NCBI GenBank assembly: GCA_038229415.1
Contig: JBBROM010000002.1
Span: forward strand, 1 to 64,000
Reading direction: 5' to 3'
DNA from: JANXUR01 sp038229415
GTDB taxonomy: Bacteria; Acidobacteriota; Terriglobia; Terriglobales; Acidobacteriaceae
Length of the DNA stretch: 64,000 nt
In this document: positions 35,922 to 44,283 of the stretch, in pieces
Numbering within the stretch: position 1 is the first letter of the stretch
How the letters are laid out: the number at the start of each line of letters is the position of its first letter
The notes under the pieces: generated by a model
What the model was told of the DNA's origin: nothing
The model's database searches: none
The model's input: only the letters and a program-made list of their open reading frames with translations
Program-made: the position numbers and the translations under genes

Positions 35922-38051
35922 ATGGCGCGCATTCATATTCTTACTGACAAGGTTGCCAACCAGATCGCGGCGGGCGAGGTTGTGGAGCGGCCTGCGTCCA
36001 TTGTGAAGGAGCTGCTGGAGAACTCGCTGGACGCGGGCGCGACCCGCATTCGCGTGGACGTAGAGGCGGGCGGCAAGCGGCTGATTCAGGTAGTGGACAA
36101 CGGCTGCGGCATGGTGCGCGACGACGCCATACTGTGCTTCGAGCGCCACGCCACATCGAAAATAAAAGACGCGGAAGACCTGCTGCAGATTGCGACGCTG
36201 GGCTTTCGCGGTGAGGCGCTGCCCTCGATTGCGTCGGTCTCGCGGCTGCGGCTGGAAACGCGGGCGGCGGTAGATGCGACAGTCGCCTCGTCTGCGTTAT
36301 CGTCAAACAACCCATCTGCAAATTCTGCTGACTCCGGCACCGTCGTCGAAATCCACGGCGGACGCATCCTCAAAGTGGAAGAAGCTGGACTGCCGCTCGG
36401 CACTTCGATTCGCGTGCAGGATTTATTTTTCAACCTGCCTGCGCGCAAAAAATTTCTCAAGGCCGAGTCCACCGAGCTGTCGCACATCGCGTCGTTGGTG
36501 ACGCACTATGCGCTGGCACATCCCGATAAGCATTTTGAGTTGCATTCGGCGACGCATGCGATGTTGATGGCGCCGCCGGTGGTCACGCATGCCGAGCGCA
36601 TTTATCAGGTGTTTGGCAAGGAGACGCTCGATCAACTGCTGCCGGTGGCGGCGATGATGCCGCTGGAGCGCGCGGGGTTGCCGCAGCCCCCGCCGTGGCG
36701 GCGTGAGGAGGATTACGAAGCGCCTGCGCCGGGTGAGTTGCGGCTGCATGGATTCGTTTCGCGGCCCGAGGTGCAAAAGCTCAATCGCAATTCGATTTAC
36801 ATCTTCGTCAACGGACGCCTGATTCGCGACCGGCTGGTGCAGCACGCGCTCACCGAGGCGTATCGCAATATTTTGCCGCCGACGGTGTATCCGGTGGTGC
36901 TGCTGTTTCTGGAGATGCCGCCCGCTGAGGTGGATGTGAATGTGCATCCTTCGAAGACGGAGGTACGCTTTCGCCAGCAGAGCGCCGTACACGATTTTGT
37001 GCGCGACTCGGTGCGCGCCGCTCTGATGAAGGTGCGTCCAGTGCCGCAGTTCGGCAGGGAACTGGTGGCGAATCCGTCGGCCACGCCGGGGCTGTCGGTG
37101 TCGGCTCCGCCGGATTCGGGGACACCGGAAGATGGGGTGACGGGCTTGGAGTCTGCGCATCCCACCCCATTCTCGCAAAGTGCACGAGACGAGGGTGGGG
37201 CACCACCGATCGGTGATGAGCGCGCTTGGGGGTTGAACGCGCCGCCGATTCCTCCGCACACTGAGCGGCTGCCGTTCAGCATCGGGCAGGCGATTGACGT
37301 GACTGCGAACGCAGCTGTGCCAGTTGCGCGAGTGCAGATGAATCCCGAAACTCCGCCGATGATTATTCCCGGCGGCGACTCCTGCGGCAGCGCGATTGCC
37401 GATGAAGCCGACGCCACTGGGTTCAACGACTACACCAACGCCAATGGCGACCGATCCGCCGAGCTGCATGCACTGAGCACGCTCAAGCCGCTGGGCCAGG
37501 TTAAGGAGTCGTTCATTCTCGCCGTGAATCGCGAGGGGCTATGGATCATTGATCAGCACGTGGCGCATGAACGCGTCTTGTTTGAAAAAATTCAGAAGCA
37601 GCGGGCCGCGAAAAAAGTAGAGTCCCAGCGCCTGCTGATGCCGTTGCTCATCGAACTTACTCCAGCGCAGCAGGCTGTTTTTGCCGAAATTGCTGACGAG
37701 CTCGCCCACAACGGATTCGACGCCGAGCCTTTCGGCGCGCGCACGCTGGCGGTCAAAGTTGTTCCTGCCGGGCTCGATGCCAATCAAGCCGACCGTATGC
37801 TGCGCGAACTGCTCGAGCAGATTGGTAGCGACCATCAGGCGCTCAATATGGAGATGGTGCGCAACCGCATCGCCGCTTCGATTGCGTGCCATGCGGCGAT
37901 CAAGGTCAACATGCCGCTCGCGCAAGACAAGATGGAGTGGCTGCTGCACGAGTTGGCGCTGACGGAGTATCCGATGACGTGCCCGCACGGCCGCCCGGTG
38001 GTGCTGCGTTATTCGGTGCGGGAGATTGAGCGGGCGTTCAAGAGAATCTAA
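35922..38051 (+). CDS. mutL: DNA mismatch repair protein MutL (endonuclease type)
   Basis: 709 residues. The GHKL ATPase domain has QIAAGEVVERPASIVKELLE, DNGCGM, ATSKI and GFRGEALPSI. The C-terminal domain carries the nicking-endonuclease motif in the form DQHVAHERVLFE (family DQHAxxExxxxE), plus ACHAAIK and CPHGRP, so it should nick DNA itself and not depend on MutH. The linker (about 375-500) is long and disordered and contains a palindromic repeat (37157-37204) read through in frame. No mutS lies in the window. Confidence 0.96.
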   Translation: MARIHILTDKVANQIAAGEVVERPASIVKELLENSLDAGATRIRVDVEAGGKRLIQVVDNGCGMVRDDAILCFERHATSKIKDAEDLLQIATLGFRGEALPSIASVSRLRLETRAAVDATVASSALSSNNPSANSADSGTVVEIHGGRILKVEEAGLPLGTSIRVQDLFFNLPARKKFLKAESTELSHIASLVTHYALAHPDKHFELHSATHAMLMAPPVVTHAERIYQVFGKETLDQLLPVAAMMPLERAGLPQPPPWRREEDYEAPAPGELRLHGFVSRPEVQKLNRNSIYIFVNGRLIRDRLVQHALTEAYRNILPPTVYPVVLLFLEMPPAEVDVNVHPSKTEVRFRQQSAVHDFVRDSVRAALMKVRPVPQFGRELVANPSATPGLSVSAPPDSGTPEDGVTGLESAHPTPFSQSARDEGGAPPIGDERAWGLNAPPIPPHTERLPFSIGQAIDVTANAAVPVARVQMNPETPPMIIPGGDSCGSAIADEADATGFNDYTNANGDRSAELHALSTLKPLGQVKESFILAVNREGLWIIDQHVAHERVLFEKIQKQRAAKKVESQRLLMPLLIELTPAQQAVFAEIADELAHNGFDAEPFGARTLAVKVVPAGLDANQADRMLRELLEQIGSDHQALNMEMVRNRIAASIACHAAIKVNMPLAQDKMEWLLHELALTEYPMTCPHGRPVVLRYSVREIERAFKRI
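37157..37204. repeat. Palindromic repeat inside mutL coding sequence
   Basis: 48 bases (16 codons): GCATCCCACCCC...GGGTGGGGCACC with inner stem TCTCG/CGAGA. It is the reverse orientation of the intergenic GGTGCCCC family (15816, 17937). It encodes HPTPFSQSARDEGGAP in the flexible linker. Confidence 0.85.
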
Positions 38052-38132
38052 AGGCGGTTTCAGGTAGAACTAAACCCTGAACCGCAGAGCACGCAGAGTT
38101 CCGCAGAGGAAGGACGAGAACTATTCTTCTGC

Positions 38133-38215
38133 TTGTCATTCCGAGGGCGGCTTTTCGCCCGAGGAATCTGCATCCCTGCGCTAATGCAGATTCCTCGCTC
38201 CGCTCGGAATGACAA
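38133..38215. repeat. Nested perfect inverted repeat
   Basis: Outer arms TTGTCATTCCGAG / CTCGGAATGACAA and inner arms CGAGGAATCTGCAT / ATGCAGATTCCTCG, with a short GGGCGG...CGCCC stem between. It lies in the mutL to next gene gap (252 bases, otherwise empty apart from a 'CCGCAGAGCACGCAGAG' repeat at about 38082). It belongs to the widespread 'TGTCATTCCGAG' repeat class. Confidence 0.85.
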
Positions 38216-38303
38216 TCGGTGTGGTAAAGGCTACCCGAGCCTCGATCCCAAAACTTGATACCCGTAACTGCCTTCCCCTCGCCTGTTACCATAAAGAGAT
38301 ATC

Positions 38304-40520
38304 ATGCAGCCTGAAGAGTTACTAGATGTTCGCCGTACCAAGTGGCGGGTCGCGGGCAATGCCGCGCGAACGCTGGAAGACGCCTCCGCATTTCTGGAGG
38401 AAGTTGGCGTGTGCGTGCTTTATCCGCACCGCCGCGCCATGCTCGCCTCTACGTTCGTGGGAGCGTACCTCGGACGTGACACCGACCTGCCCGATGGCCT
38501 CACCGCGCGTCGTGCTCCCGCCGAAATGGCCGTGGACGCTGCGGCCGAAGCGACCGCCGACGGCGCCAAAGAAATGATGGTGCGGCTGCTGCGCCGCAAA
38601 CTGGCTTTTGAGGCTCCCTTCGGGCCCGAGAACAGTCTGCTGATCGCGGGTAGCACCTTCCCATTTTTTTATGCGCTGGTAGGCGACCGTAATCCCAAAG
38701 AAATTCCCGCGACCGGACCGCGCGCCGAATTTTCGCGCCTCGCGATTGATGCGTTTGAAGTCATCAAGCGCGATGGCCCGATTTCCAAGGACAATCTCGT
38801 CGCAACCCTGGGTGGCAGTCTGAGCGAAGCGGGGATTGATTCCGCACTCGAAGAGTTGTGGGCCAAGCTGCGCATCACTCGCGTGGATTATCGCGAAGAC
38901 AAAGGCATTTTCTGGGACGTGCTTTATCGCTGGGCTCCCGAGGCCGTCCGCGAGGGTGCGGCCATGTCGGTGACCGAGGCTCTCTCGGCGCTGGTGTCGA
39001 AGTATTTAGATGGCGTCGTCATCGCCGACCAGCTGGAGCTGGAAGAGTTTTTCGCGCAGTTTGCGTCACGCGCCCGGGTGAAAGAAGCGGTGAACCTGCT
39101 GCTCGCCACCCGCGAAATCACGTTCCTGCGCGTGGGTGCGAAAACTGCGCTGGCGATCACTCCGCCGCGTGAAGAGCCACCGCCGCGCGTGGCGCATCCC
39201 ATTCGCATTCGTTTGCCCAAGCCGGTGCGCGATGCCATGCCACCGCCTTCTGCGGACGGTGTGAGTGAGGAGCGTCCGCGTGTGTTCGCGAGAAGTGCCA
39301 AGCCGGACAGCCTAGGCAGGTTTGCCAAGTCGGATCGTCTGTTCGCGCCCAAACGCGAATTCGCTGGCAAGCCGCGCGAGGGCAGCAGCGGCGTGCGCCC
39401 TGAGCGGCGCGCGCCAAGAAGTGATCGTCCCGCAGCGAGCCGGGGTGCCTCGGGTAGGTTTGAGAGGTCGGATCGCCCAGCCAGTGCAGAGCGTCCAGAT
39501 CGCGCAGAGCGTCCAGCCCGTACCGAAGGAACAGATCGGCCGGTGCGCCGGGAAGGTGGGGAGCGTGAGGAGCGTCCGCGCTTTGAGCGACCTGCGCGAG
39601 CCAGTGAAGGAGCCGAGGACGCGGCGCCGTCGGAACGATTCTCTCGGCCCGATTCGGGCAAGCGGCCTTTCGCCAAGAAGCCGTTCGGTGCGAAACCATT
39701 TGGCGCGAAAAAGCCCTTCGGCAAGAAGCCCTATGAGCGGGCTCCGTTTGGCAAGAAGCCATTCGCCGATAAGCCGTTCCGTGAGCGCACGACGAGCGAC
39801 CGGCCCAGTGAGGATCGTCCGCCCAGCGATAGAGATAAGCCAGCTCGTTCCTACGGGGATCGGCCTGGTCGGCCGCCAGCAAGGTCAAGTGGCGCTCGTC
39901 CCAGCAAGCCTTTTGGCAAGCCGTCCGGGGACTATCCGCCGCGTCGGGAATCTTCCACGGGGGAGGGCGCTGCATCGAGATCATACGCAAAGAAGCCCTT
40001 CGCCAAGAAGCCGTTTGGCGACCGCGCAGGCCGTCCGCCCGCCCGGTCGGGTGGCGCAGGCTATGGCCAACCCGCAGCCAGGCGGTCCGAAGGAAGTAGC
40101 GACCGGCCATCCGCACCGCGCCGCGAAACGTCATCGGGTGAGGGCTTTGCCCGCAAGCCCTTTGACCGAGGCGAAAAGAAGCCGTTCGGCGATCGCGCCG
40201 GACGCCCGCCCGCAAGGTCGGGTGGATCAGGATTCAGCAAGCCAGCGGGCAGATCGTTCAGTAAACCCTCCGGCTCGGATTCCGGTGAACGCCCGGCAGG
40301 CAGATTCGGTGCAAAGCCCGGTGGCAGACCGGCTGGAAAGTTCGCTGGCAAGCCTGGCGGCAAGCCCGCTGGAAAATTTGGCGGCAAATCGTTTTCCAAA
40401 CCCGGAGGCAAATTCTCCAAGGCAGGAGGCAAGCCCGCGGGTGGTGCGGCTGCGGGGCCTCCTAAAAAGCACTACGGCAAACTGAAGAAGAAAAGATCGG
40501 GTTCGGACAAAGACGCCTAG
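38304..40520 (+). CDS. Protein with folded N-terminal half and long basic disordered tail
   Basis: 738 residues. The first ~290 look like a folded, helix-rich and probably winged-helix region (LEDASAFLEEVGVCVLYPH...; ALVGDRNPKEI; DGPISKDNLVATLGG); an AlkZ/YcaQ-related DNA-binding fold is possible but unproved. From about 300 on it is low-complexity, rich in Arg, Lys, Gly, Pro, Ser and Phe, with repeated KKPFG(A/K)KPFG, GDRAGRPPARSG and GKPAGKFGGK units. Such tails bind nucleic acid and can drive condensates. No known enzyme motif was recognised. Confidence 0.75.
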   Translation: MQPEELLDVRRTKWRVAGNAARTLEDASAFLEEVGVCVLYPHRRAMLASTFVGAYLGRDTDLPDGLTARRAPAEMAVDAAAEATADGAKEMMVRLLRRKLAFEAPFGPENSLLIAGSTFPFFYALVGDRNPKEIPATGPRAEFSRLAIDAFEVIKRDGPISKDNLVATLGGSLSEAGIDSALEELWAKLRITRVDYREDKGIFWDVLYRWAPEAVREGAAMSVTEALSALVSKYLDGVVIADQLELEEFFAQFASRARVKEAVNLLLATREITFLRVGAKTALAITPPREEPPPRVAHPIRIRLPKPVRDAMPPPSADGVSEERPRVFARSAKPDSLGRFAKSDRLFAPKREFAGKPREGSSGVRPERRAPRSDRPAASRGASGRFERSDRPASAERPDRAERPARTEGTDRPVRREGGEREERPRFERPARASEGAEDAAPSERFSRPDSGKRPFAKKPFGAKPFGAKKPFGKKPYERAPFGKKPFADKPFRERTTSDRPSEDRPPSDRDKPARSYGDRPGRPPARSSGARPSKPFGKPSGDYPPRRESSTGEGAASRSYAKKPFAKKPFGDRAGRPPARSGGAGYGQPAARRSEGSSDRPSAPRRETSSGEGFARKPFDRGEKKPFGDRAGRPPARSGGSGFSKPAGRSFSKPSGSDSGERPAGRFGAKPGGRPAGKFAGKPGGKPAGKFGGKSFSKPGGKFSKAGGKPAGGAAAGPPKKHYGKLKKKRSGSDKDA

Positions 40521-40599
40521 GTTAATTTCGCAGGTGCGCGAGCCAGAGAGAGTCCCCGAATCCGTCCGGTACGCGGTAGAATTTCGTGCGACCCTAATC

Positions 40600-41289
40600 A
40601 TGACAAATTCCCCCAAACTCACCATTGCCATAGACGGACCGGCGGGCGCCGGCAAGAGTACGCTGGCGTCGCGGCTGGCGCGCAAACTAGGCTACATCAA
40701 CCTGGAAAGCGGCGGCATGTATCGTGCACTGGCACTGAAGGCCATTGAGCGCGACCTCTCCTTTGACAACGAAGACGATTTGATGCGCGTTACACGCGAG
40801 ATCACGATCGGGTTAGAGCCCACTACGGGTGGCAACCGTGTGCTGGTCAATGGAGTGGACGTCTCCGAGCGCATTCGCGCCCGCGATGTTACCGAAGCGG
40901 CTTCGCGGGTCAGCGTGCATCCCAAGGTGCGCGCGTGGATGGTTGCCCGCCAGCAGGAACTGGGCGCAGGCGGCGGCGTGGTGATGGAAGGCCGCGACAT
41001 AGGGACGGTGGTGTTTCCGCAAGCCGAACTCAAGGTTTTTCTTGACGCCGACCCCGACGCCCGTGCGGAACGTCGTATGGCGCAACAACTGGCGGCGGGC
41101 ACTTTGCTGAACGCCGAAGCGACTGCGGAAGAGATGCGCGCCCGCGACACCCGCGACAAGACGCGCATGAATTCACCACTGGCGGCTGCGTCCGACGCAG
41201 TTCATATTGACACCACTGGCCTGACGGAAGATGAGGTGCTGGCCAAGCTGGTGGCATTGGCGCAGGCGAAGATTGCGGAGTTGGGTTAA
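40600..41289 (+). CDS. cmk: Cytidylate kinase
   Basis: 229 residues from the ATG at 40600 (an upstream in-frame ATG at 40534 adds a non-homologous leader). The P-loop GPAGAGKS is at about 13-20; the CMP-binding elements MYRALALKAIE, VVMEGRDIGTVVFP and the Arg-rich lid segment (ADPDARAERRMAQQL) are present. It phosphorylates CMP and dCMP in pyrimidine salvage and synthesis. Confidence 0.95.
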   Translation: MTNSPKLTIAIDGPAGAGKSTLASRLARKLGYINLESGGMYRALALKAIERDLSFDNEDDLMRVTREITIGLEPTTGGNRVLVNGVDVSERIRARDVTEAASRVSVHPKVRAWMVARQQELGAGGGVVMEGRDIGTVVFPQAELKVFLDADPDARAERRMAQQLAAGTLLNAEATAEEMRARDTRDKTRMNSPLAAASDAVHIDTTGLTEDEVLAKLVALAQAKIAELG

Positions 41290-41339
41290 GGCGACGGTTA
41301 AATAGGGCGCGGGCGCTATGCCGGTACGTACCCACGCAA

Positions 41340-42333
41340 TCGTTAGGCCGTGAGCGCGCTGCCGAGTTTTCGCCACGTCGTACGCAAGCTGCATCGGCAA
41401 CATGTGGTGCATGTCTGTGCCAAACACCTTTTCGTTGCCGATAGCTGCCTAACCGTGCAGCAGGTCTGAGAGTGTGTCACGCCGCATCGGCCCTTCATCG
41501 CCATAGTCTTCGGCACGAAATACGTCCATCCACTGATCAAGTAAGCTCATGCCCCCGGCCCGCGCTAAGTTGCGGTGCGCCACAGTAAGCGAAATGTCAA
41601 TACTTCCTGCGCGCGCGCCGGTATCCGCTGCAAGCCCGGCACATCAAGGTACGGGCCGAGAATTCCGCTGGCGTCTTCCGCGTCGAGCGCGACCACGGTG
41701 CAGCGGCAGCCAAACCCGATGGGCGGGAAGATCACCTTCCACACCGGATCGTCAAAGCGCGCCACGAATAGATCAAGCGCTTGGTGCGACGGCCGCACCA
41801 GGCCATCGCCCGCGGTAAACAGTTGCCAGTAGGGTAATGCGTCCACAACGTCGGGGTCGGTGAGCTGCAGTAGGCGTCCAGCAGAATAGGCCTCAGCAAA
41901 GGCTCCACGAAACACATAGTCAATCTGAATCTGCGCTAAATACGCGATGCCAGCCTGTGAGGTTAGGGCATTGACGGCACGTTTGAAATCTGCCTCGGTG
42001 CCGCCGGTGGCGATCACCGCCACGAGCGCAGTCTGAATCTCACTGATAATACGAACGTCGCTGATGCCCGCGATGGTGAAGGCTTGCTGCTTCTGCGGGG
42101 CTAGCAGGCCATCGAAAAGATCGCGCGTAGTGGGTGTAAGGTTGCGCAGGTAGTCCACCGCGCCCGAAGGGGGCACGCTGGTAAAGCCGAGAGCGTCGTC
42201 GTCAAATATTGCCACTATTGCATGCCTCCCTTCACCTGCAACACTTCCGCCACCTTCGTTGCGGTGAGGCCGAGGCTTCGACAATTTCCGTTCGAATCAG
42301 GTCGCCCGGCTGGGGCCGATTCTTCCTAGGTAT
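41340..42333 (-). pseudogene. higA antitoxin pseudogene interrupted by phage DNA
   Basis: Two separated pieces together rebuild a HigA-type antitoxin. The N-terminal piece (42333-42230) reads PRKNRPQPGDLIRTEIVEA, then, after a one-base deletion in a GCC(C)TC run, LGLTATKVAEVLQVK. The C-terminal piece (41487-41340) reads RDTLSDLLHG, an amber codon at 41449-41451 where homologues have Lys, then AAIGNEKVFGTDM and MQLAYDVAKTRQRA, with a short internal deletion. The initiator position is ATA. About 740 bases carrying a phage head gene lie between the pieces. No higB toxin is seen. Confidence 0.7.
41565..42215 (-). CDS. Phage Mu F-like minor head protein, remnant
   Basis: 216 residues from a GTG at 42215 with GGGAGG upstream. 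The C-terminal half has the Mu-F/SPP1-gp7 pattern: PYWQLFTAGDGLVRPSHQAL, DDPVWKVIFPPIGFGCRCTV. These proteins belong to phage capsid assembly. The frame is intact, but no other head genes are present; the next gene begins at 41550 (MSLLDQWMDVFRAEDYGD) and is cut off after about 21 codons by higA sequence. This is a stranded prophage fragment inside the broken higA. Confidence 0.75.
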   Translation of the reverse strand: MAIFDDDALGFTSVPPSGAVDYLRNLTPTTRDLFDGLLAPQKQQAFTIAGISDVRIISEIQTALVAVIATGGTEADFKRAVNALTSQAGIAYLAQIQIDYVFRGAFAEAYSAGRLLQLTDPDVVDALPYWQLFTAGDGLVRPSHQALDLFVARFDDPVWKVIFPPIGFGCRCTVVALDAEDASGILGPYLDVPGLQRIPARAQEVLTFRLLWRTAT

Positions 42334-42366
42334 CTTTCAAGCTTAGGACAAACTAGCCTACTACTA

Positions 42367-42407
42367 AATCGAGGCGCGTCCATGAGATCCATGGACGCGC
42401 CTCGATT
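42367..42407 (-). terminator. Strong terminator after the DUF4097 operon
   Basis: AATCGAGGCGCGTCCATG and its exact complement enclose a five-base loop: an 18-bp perfect stem 20 bases past the last stop of the sigma-factor operon. The T-tract is weak on either strand. Confidence 0.75.
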
Positions 42408-42427
42408 CTTCTGCATCACCACATGCG

Positions 42428-43930
42428 TTAGTTATTCTGCACTTGCGGAGCGGGCGGAACATCCTTCGGGCCTTTTGGACCTTTCGGTCCCTTGGGCCCC
42501 TTGTCGCCCTTCGGCCCTTTCGTGTCGAGAGCCGGTGGGGCGGGCGGTGGTGTAATTCGATCTCCGCTTCCGCCCTTCACAATCTCAATGCCACCATTGC
42601 GATTGGTCAGGTGAATGCGTCCACTGCCATTGCCAATGGTGCCGGTGGCGGACTTGTCCTCATCGCCGCTTACGCGGATGCTGTCGAACTCGGAGGTGAT
42701 GTCGTCGTGGCGGTTGCTGGCCTCGACCCTGTACCCACCTTTTTCGGGCACGGCCACACGAATGTCCGAGCCTTTATTCTCCACGTCAATGTTGCCCGAA
42801 GGCGGAGCGACCAGATTCAGGCTGACGTTGCCGTCGCTGTTCTGGATTTTCACATCGCCGCTGACGTCGCTCAGGTCAATGTTCTTGGAGCGCGTAATCA
42901 GGCGGAGTGGACCCTGAATCATGCTGCCGTGCAGGTCGCCGGAATCAATCGTCAGGTCACCGGGCACGGCGGCGATATCCATCTCGGTACGAGCCGAGCG
43001 GAAGCTCGCTCCTTTCGCAATGGCATTCAGCCGAATCTCATCGAGCGAGCCGCCGATGGTGGCGTGCCCCGAAATATCCGACAACTCGATGTTATTGATG
43101 TTGCCGTCGGCGTCCACATCGCCCTTGATGTGATCCATGTTGACGGTGCCGCCGTGTCCCTTGAAGGAGACTCGGCCGTTCACGTTGCTGACCGTAATGT
43201 CACCGCGGTCGCTGTTGATTTGCACGTCACCATCGCGGCCACTGATGGTGGTGTCGCCATGGTGCGTGGTGATTGTCAGCGACGCCTGCTTGGGCAGCGA
43301 AATCTCCAGGTTCGATTCAATCCAGCCCGGCGTGTTGGTGGTGCTGAGCGAAAAACTGTTGCCTGATCCGCTCATCTGCAGTTTGGATCCGGCATTCAGC
43401 TTGTCCACTTCGGCGGGGCTGCTGGCGCCGATTTTCTTGTGCGCCGTTACATGCAGGCGCGCATCGTCGGAACTCACCACGCTCACTGAACCGCGCTGCG
43501 ACTCGATATGCAGTGTCGCGTTGACGGGGAAGTCCTGGGTAAGCTCTTCCGTCCGATCATAGGTTGGACCGGAGAATGGATTTTCGCCATCAATCTGAAA
43601 GTTGTCACGGAAGCGATCCCACGGCAATTGCCGCAAGCCATGGTGCGTCAGCCCCACCATGACCAGAATGATTACCAGAAATATGCCGCCCGCGCCGAAG
43701 CCCGGAGGCCGTACGCCGCGCTTCTGCGCGTCAAAGTACTCGTACAGCTTGAAGGCTCCCCAGATAATCAGAAGTAGCGGCCAAAAGCGCCCAAACCATT
43801 CCGAAAAGGCAAACCAACTGAGTTGGCCGCTGGTGAGCAGCAGGAATATGATGCCCACTCCGATCAAGAACACAGGGCCAAACAGCGATCTTCCGCGTGG
43901 ACCTTGTGGCGGTACAGGTGTGCTAGCCAT
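42428..43930 (-). CDS. Membrane-anchored DUF4097 beta-strand-repeat protein
   Basis: 500 residues from the ATG at 43930, which overlaps the upstream stop by eight bases. Two to three membrane segments at about 15-105 (LiaI/LiaF-like SLFGPVFLIGVGIIFLLL) precede a long right-handed beta-repeat region of DUF4097 type (repeating GDVxI/GxI units, e.g. VSGDVKIQNSDGNVSLNL). The C-terminal ~45 residues include collagen-like GPKGDKGPKGPKGPKG triplets and Pro-rich ends. It is probably an envelope sensor or scaffold and is the last gene of the ECF sigma operon. Confidence 0.82.
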   Translation of the reverse strand: MASTPVPPQGPRGRSLFGPVFLIGVGIIFLLLTSGQLSWFAFSEWFGRFWPLLLIIWGAFKLYEYFDAQKRGVRPPGFGAGGIFLVIILVMVGLTHHGLRQLPWDRFRDNFQIDGENPFSGPTYDRTEELTQDFPVNATLHIESQRGSVSVVSSDDARLHVTAHKKIGASSPAEVDKLNAGSKLQMSGSGNSFSLSTTNTPGWIESNLEISLPKQASLTITTHHGDTTISGRDGDVQINSDRGDITVSNVNGRVSFKGHGGTVNMDHIKGDVDADGNINNIELSDISGHATIGGSLDEIRLNAIAKGASFRSARTEMDIAAVPGDLTIDSGDLHGSMIQGPLRLITRSKNIDLSDVSGDVKIQNSDGNVSLNLVAPPSGNIDVENKGSDIRVAVPEKGGYRVEASNRHDDITSEFDSIRVSGDEDKSATGTIGNGSGRIHLTNRNGGIEIVKGGSGDRITPPPAPPALDTKGPKGDKGPKGPKGPKGPKDVPPAPQVQNN

Positions 43931-44273
43931 GGTTGTCTGCTCCACTCCCCGGGTTAGGTTTGTCGTTGCCGCTGGCGGCTGAAGCCGCGGGCGGAGGCAT
44001 GGTGCCCTGTGTGGTTCCCGCCATCGGCAGGTAGCCGTAAGGCTGAATGTGGCCTTCAATCGAAGCCGTGCGCTGACCGAACAGCATGAGACCGATTGCA
44101 ATCAGCAAGACTCCCCAGTAGGTGTTGGTTCGCAGCCCCCATTGCCACGCAAAGCTGTTCAGCAGAATGATCAGACCGATTGTCATGAGCACAACTGCTC
44201 CCATCAATCCCTTCAGCTTGCACCGCAAACATGGACAGCTCTTGTTTGGCACATATCCGTCGTCGTAAGCCAT
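43923..44273 (-). CDS. Small LiaF-like membrane protein
   Basis: 116 residues. A CPCLRC motif lies near residue 13, and two membrane helices (LMGAVVLMTIGLIILLNSFA; WGVLLIAIGLMLF) form the LiaI/LiaF transmembrane-like pattern. The tail is Pro/Ala/Ser-rich. It shares an eight-base overlap with the DUF4097 gene and is ten bases after the B-box gene. Confidence 0.75.
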   Translation of the reverse strand: MAYDDGYVPNKSCPCLRCKLKGLMGAVVLMTIGLIILLNSFAWQWGLRTNTYWGVLLIAIGLMLFGQRTASIEGHIQPYGYLPMAGTTQGTMPPPAASAASGNDKPNPGSGADNHG

Positions 44274-44283
44274 GATGTTCCTC

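Noticed and set aside
39157..40485. Long frames on both strands across the repetitive tail region
   Set aside because: Low-complexity GC-rich repeats keep several frames open; only the frame continuous with the folded N-terminal domain is credible.
41173..41427. Stand-alone 84-codon minus-strand gene overlapping cmk
   Set aside because: Its first part is the C-terminal piece of the broken higA; the rest is antisense to cmk.
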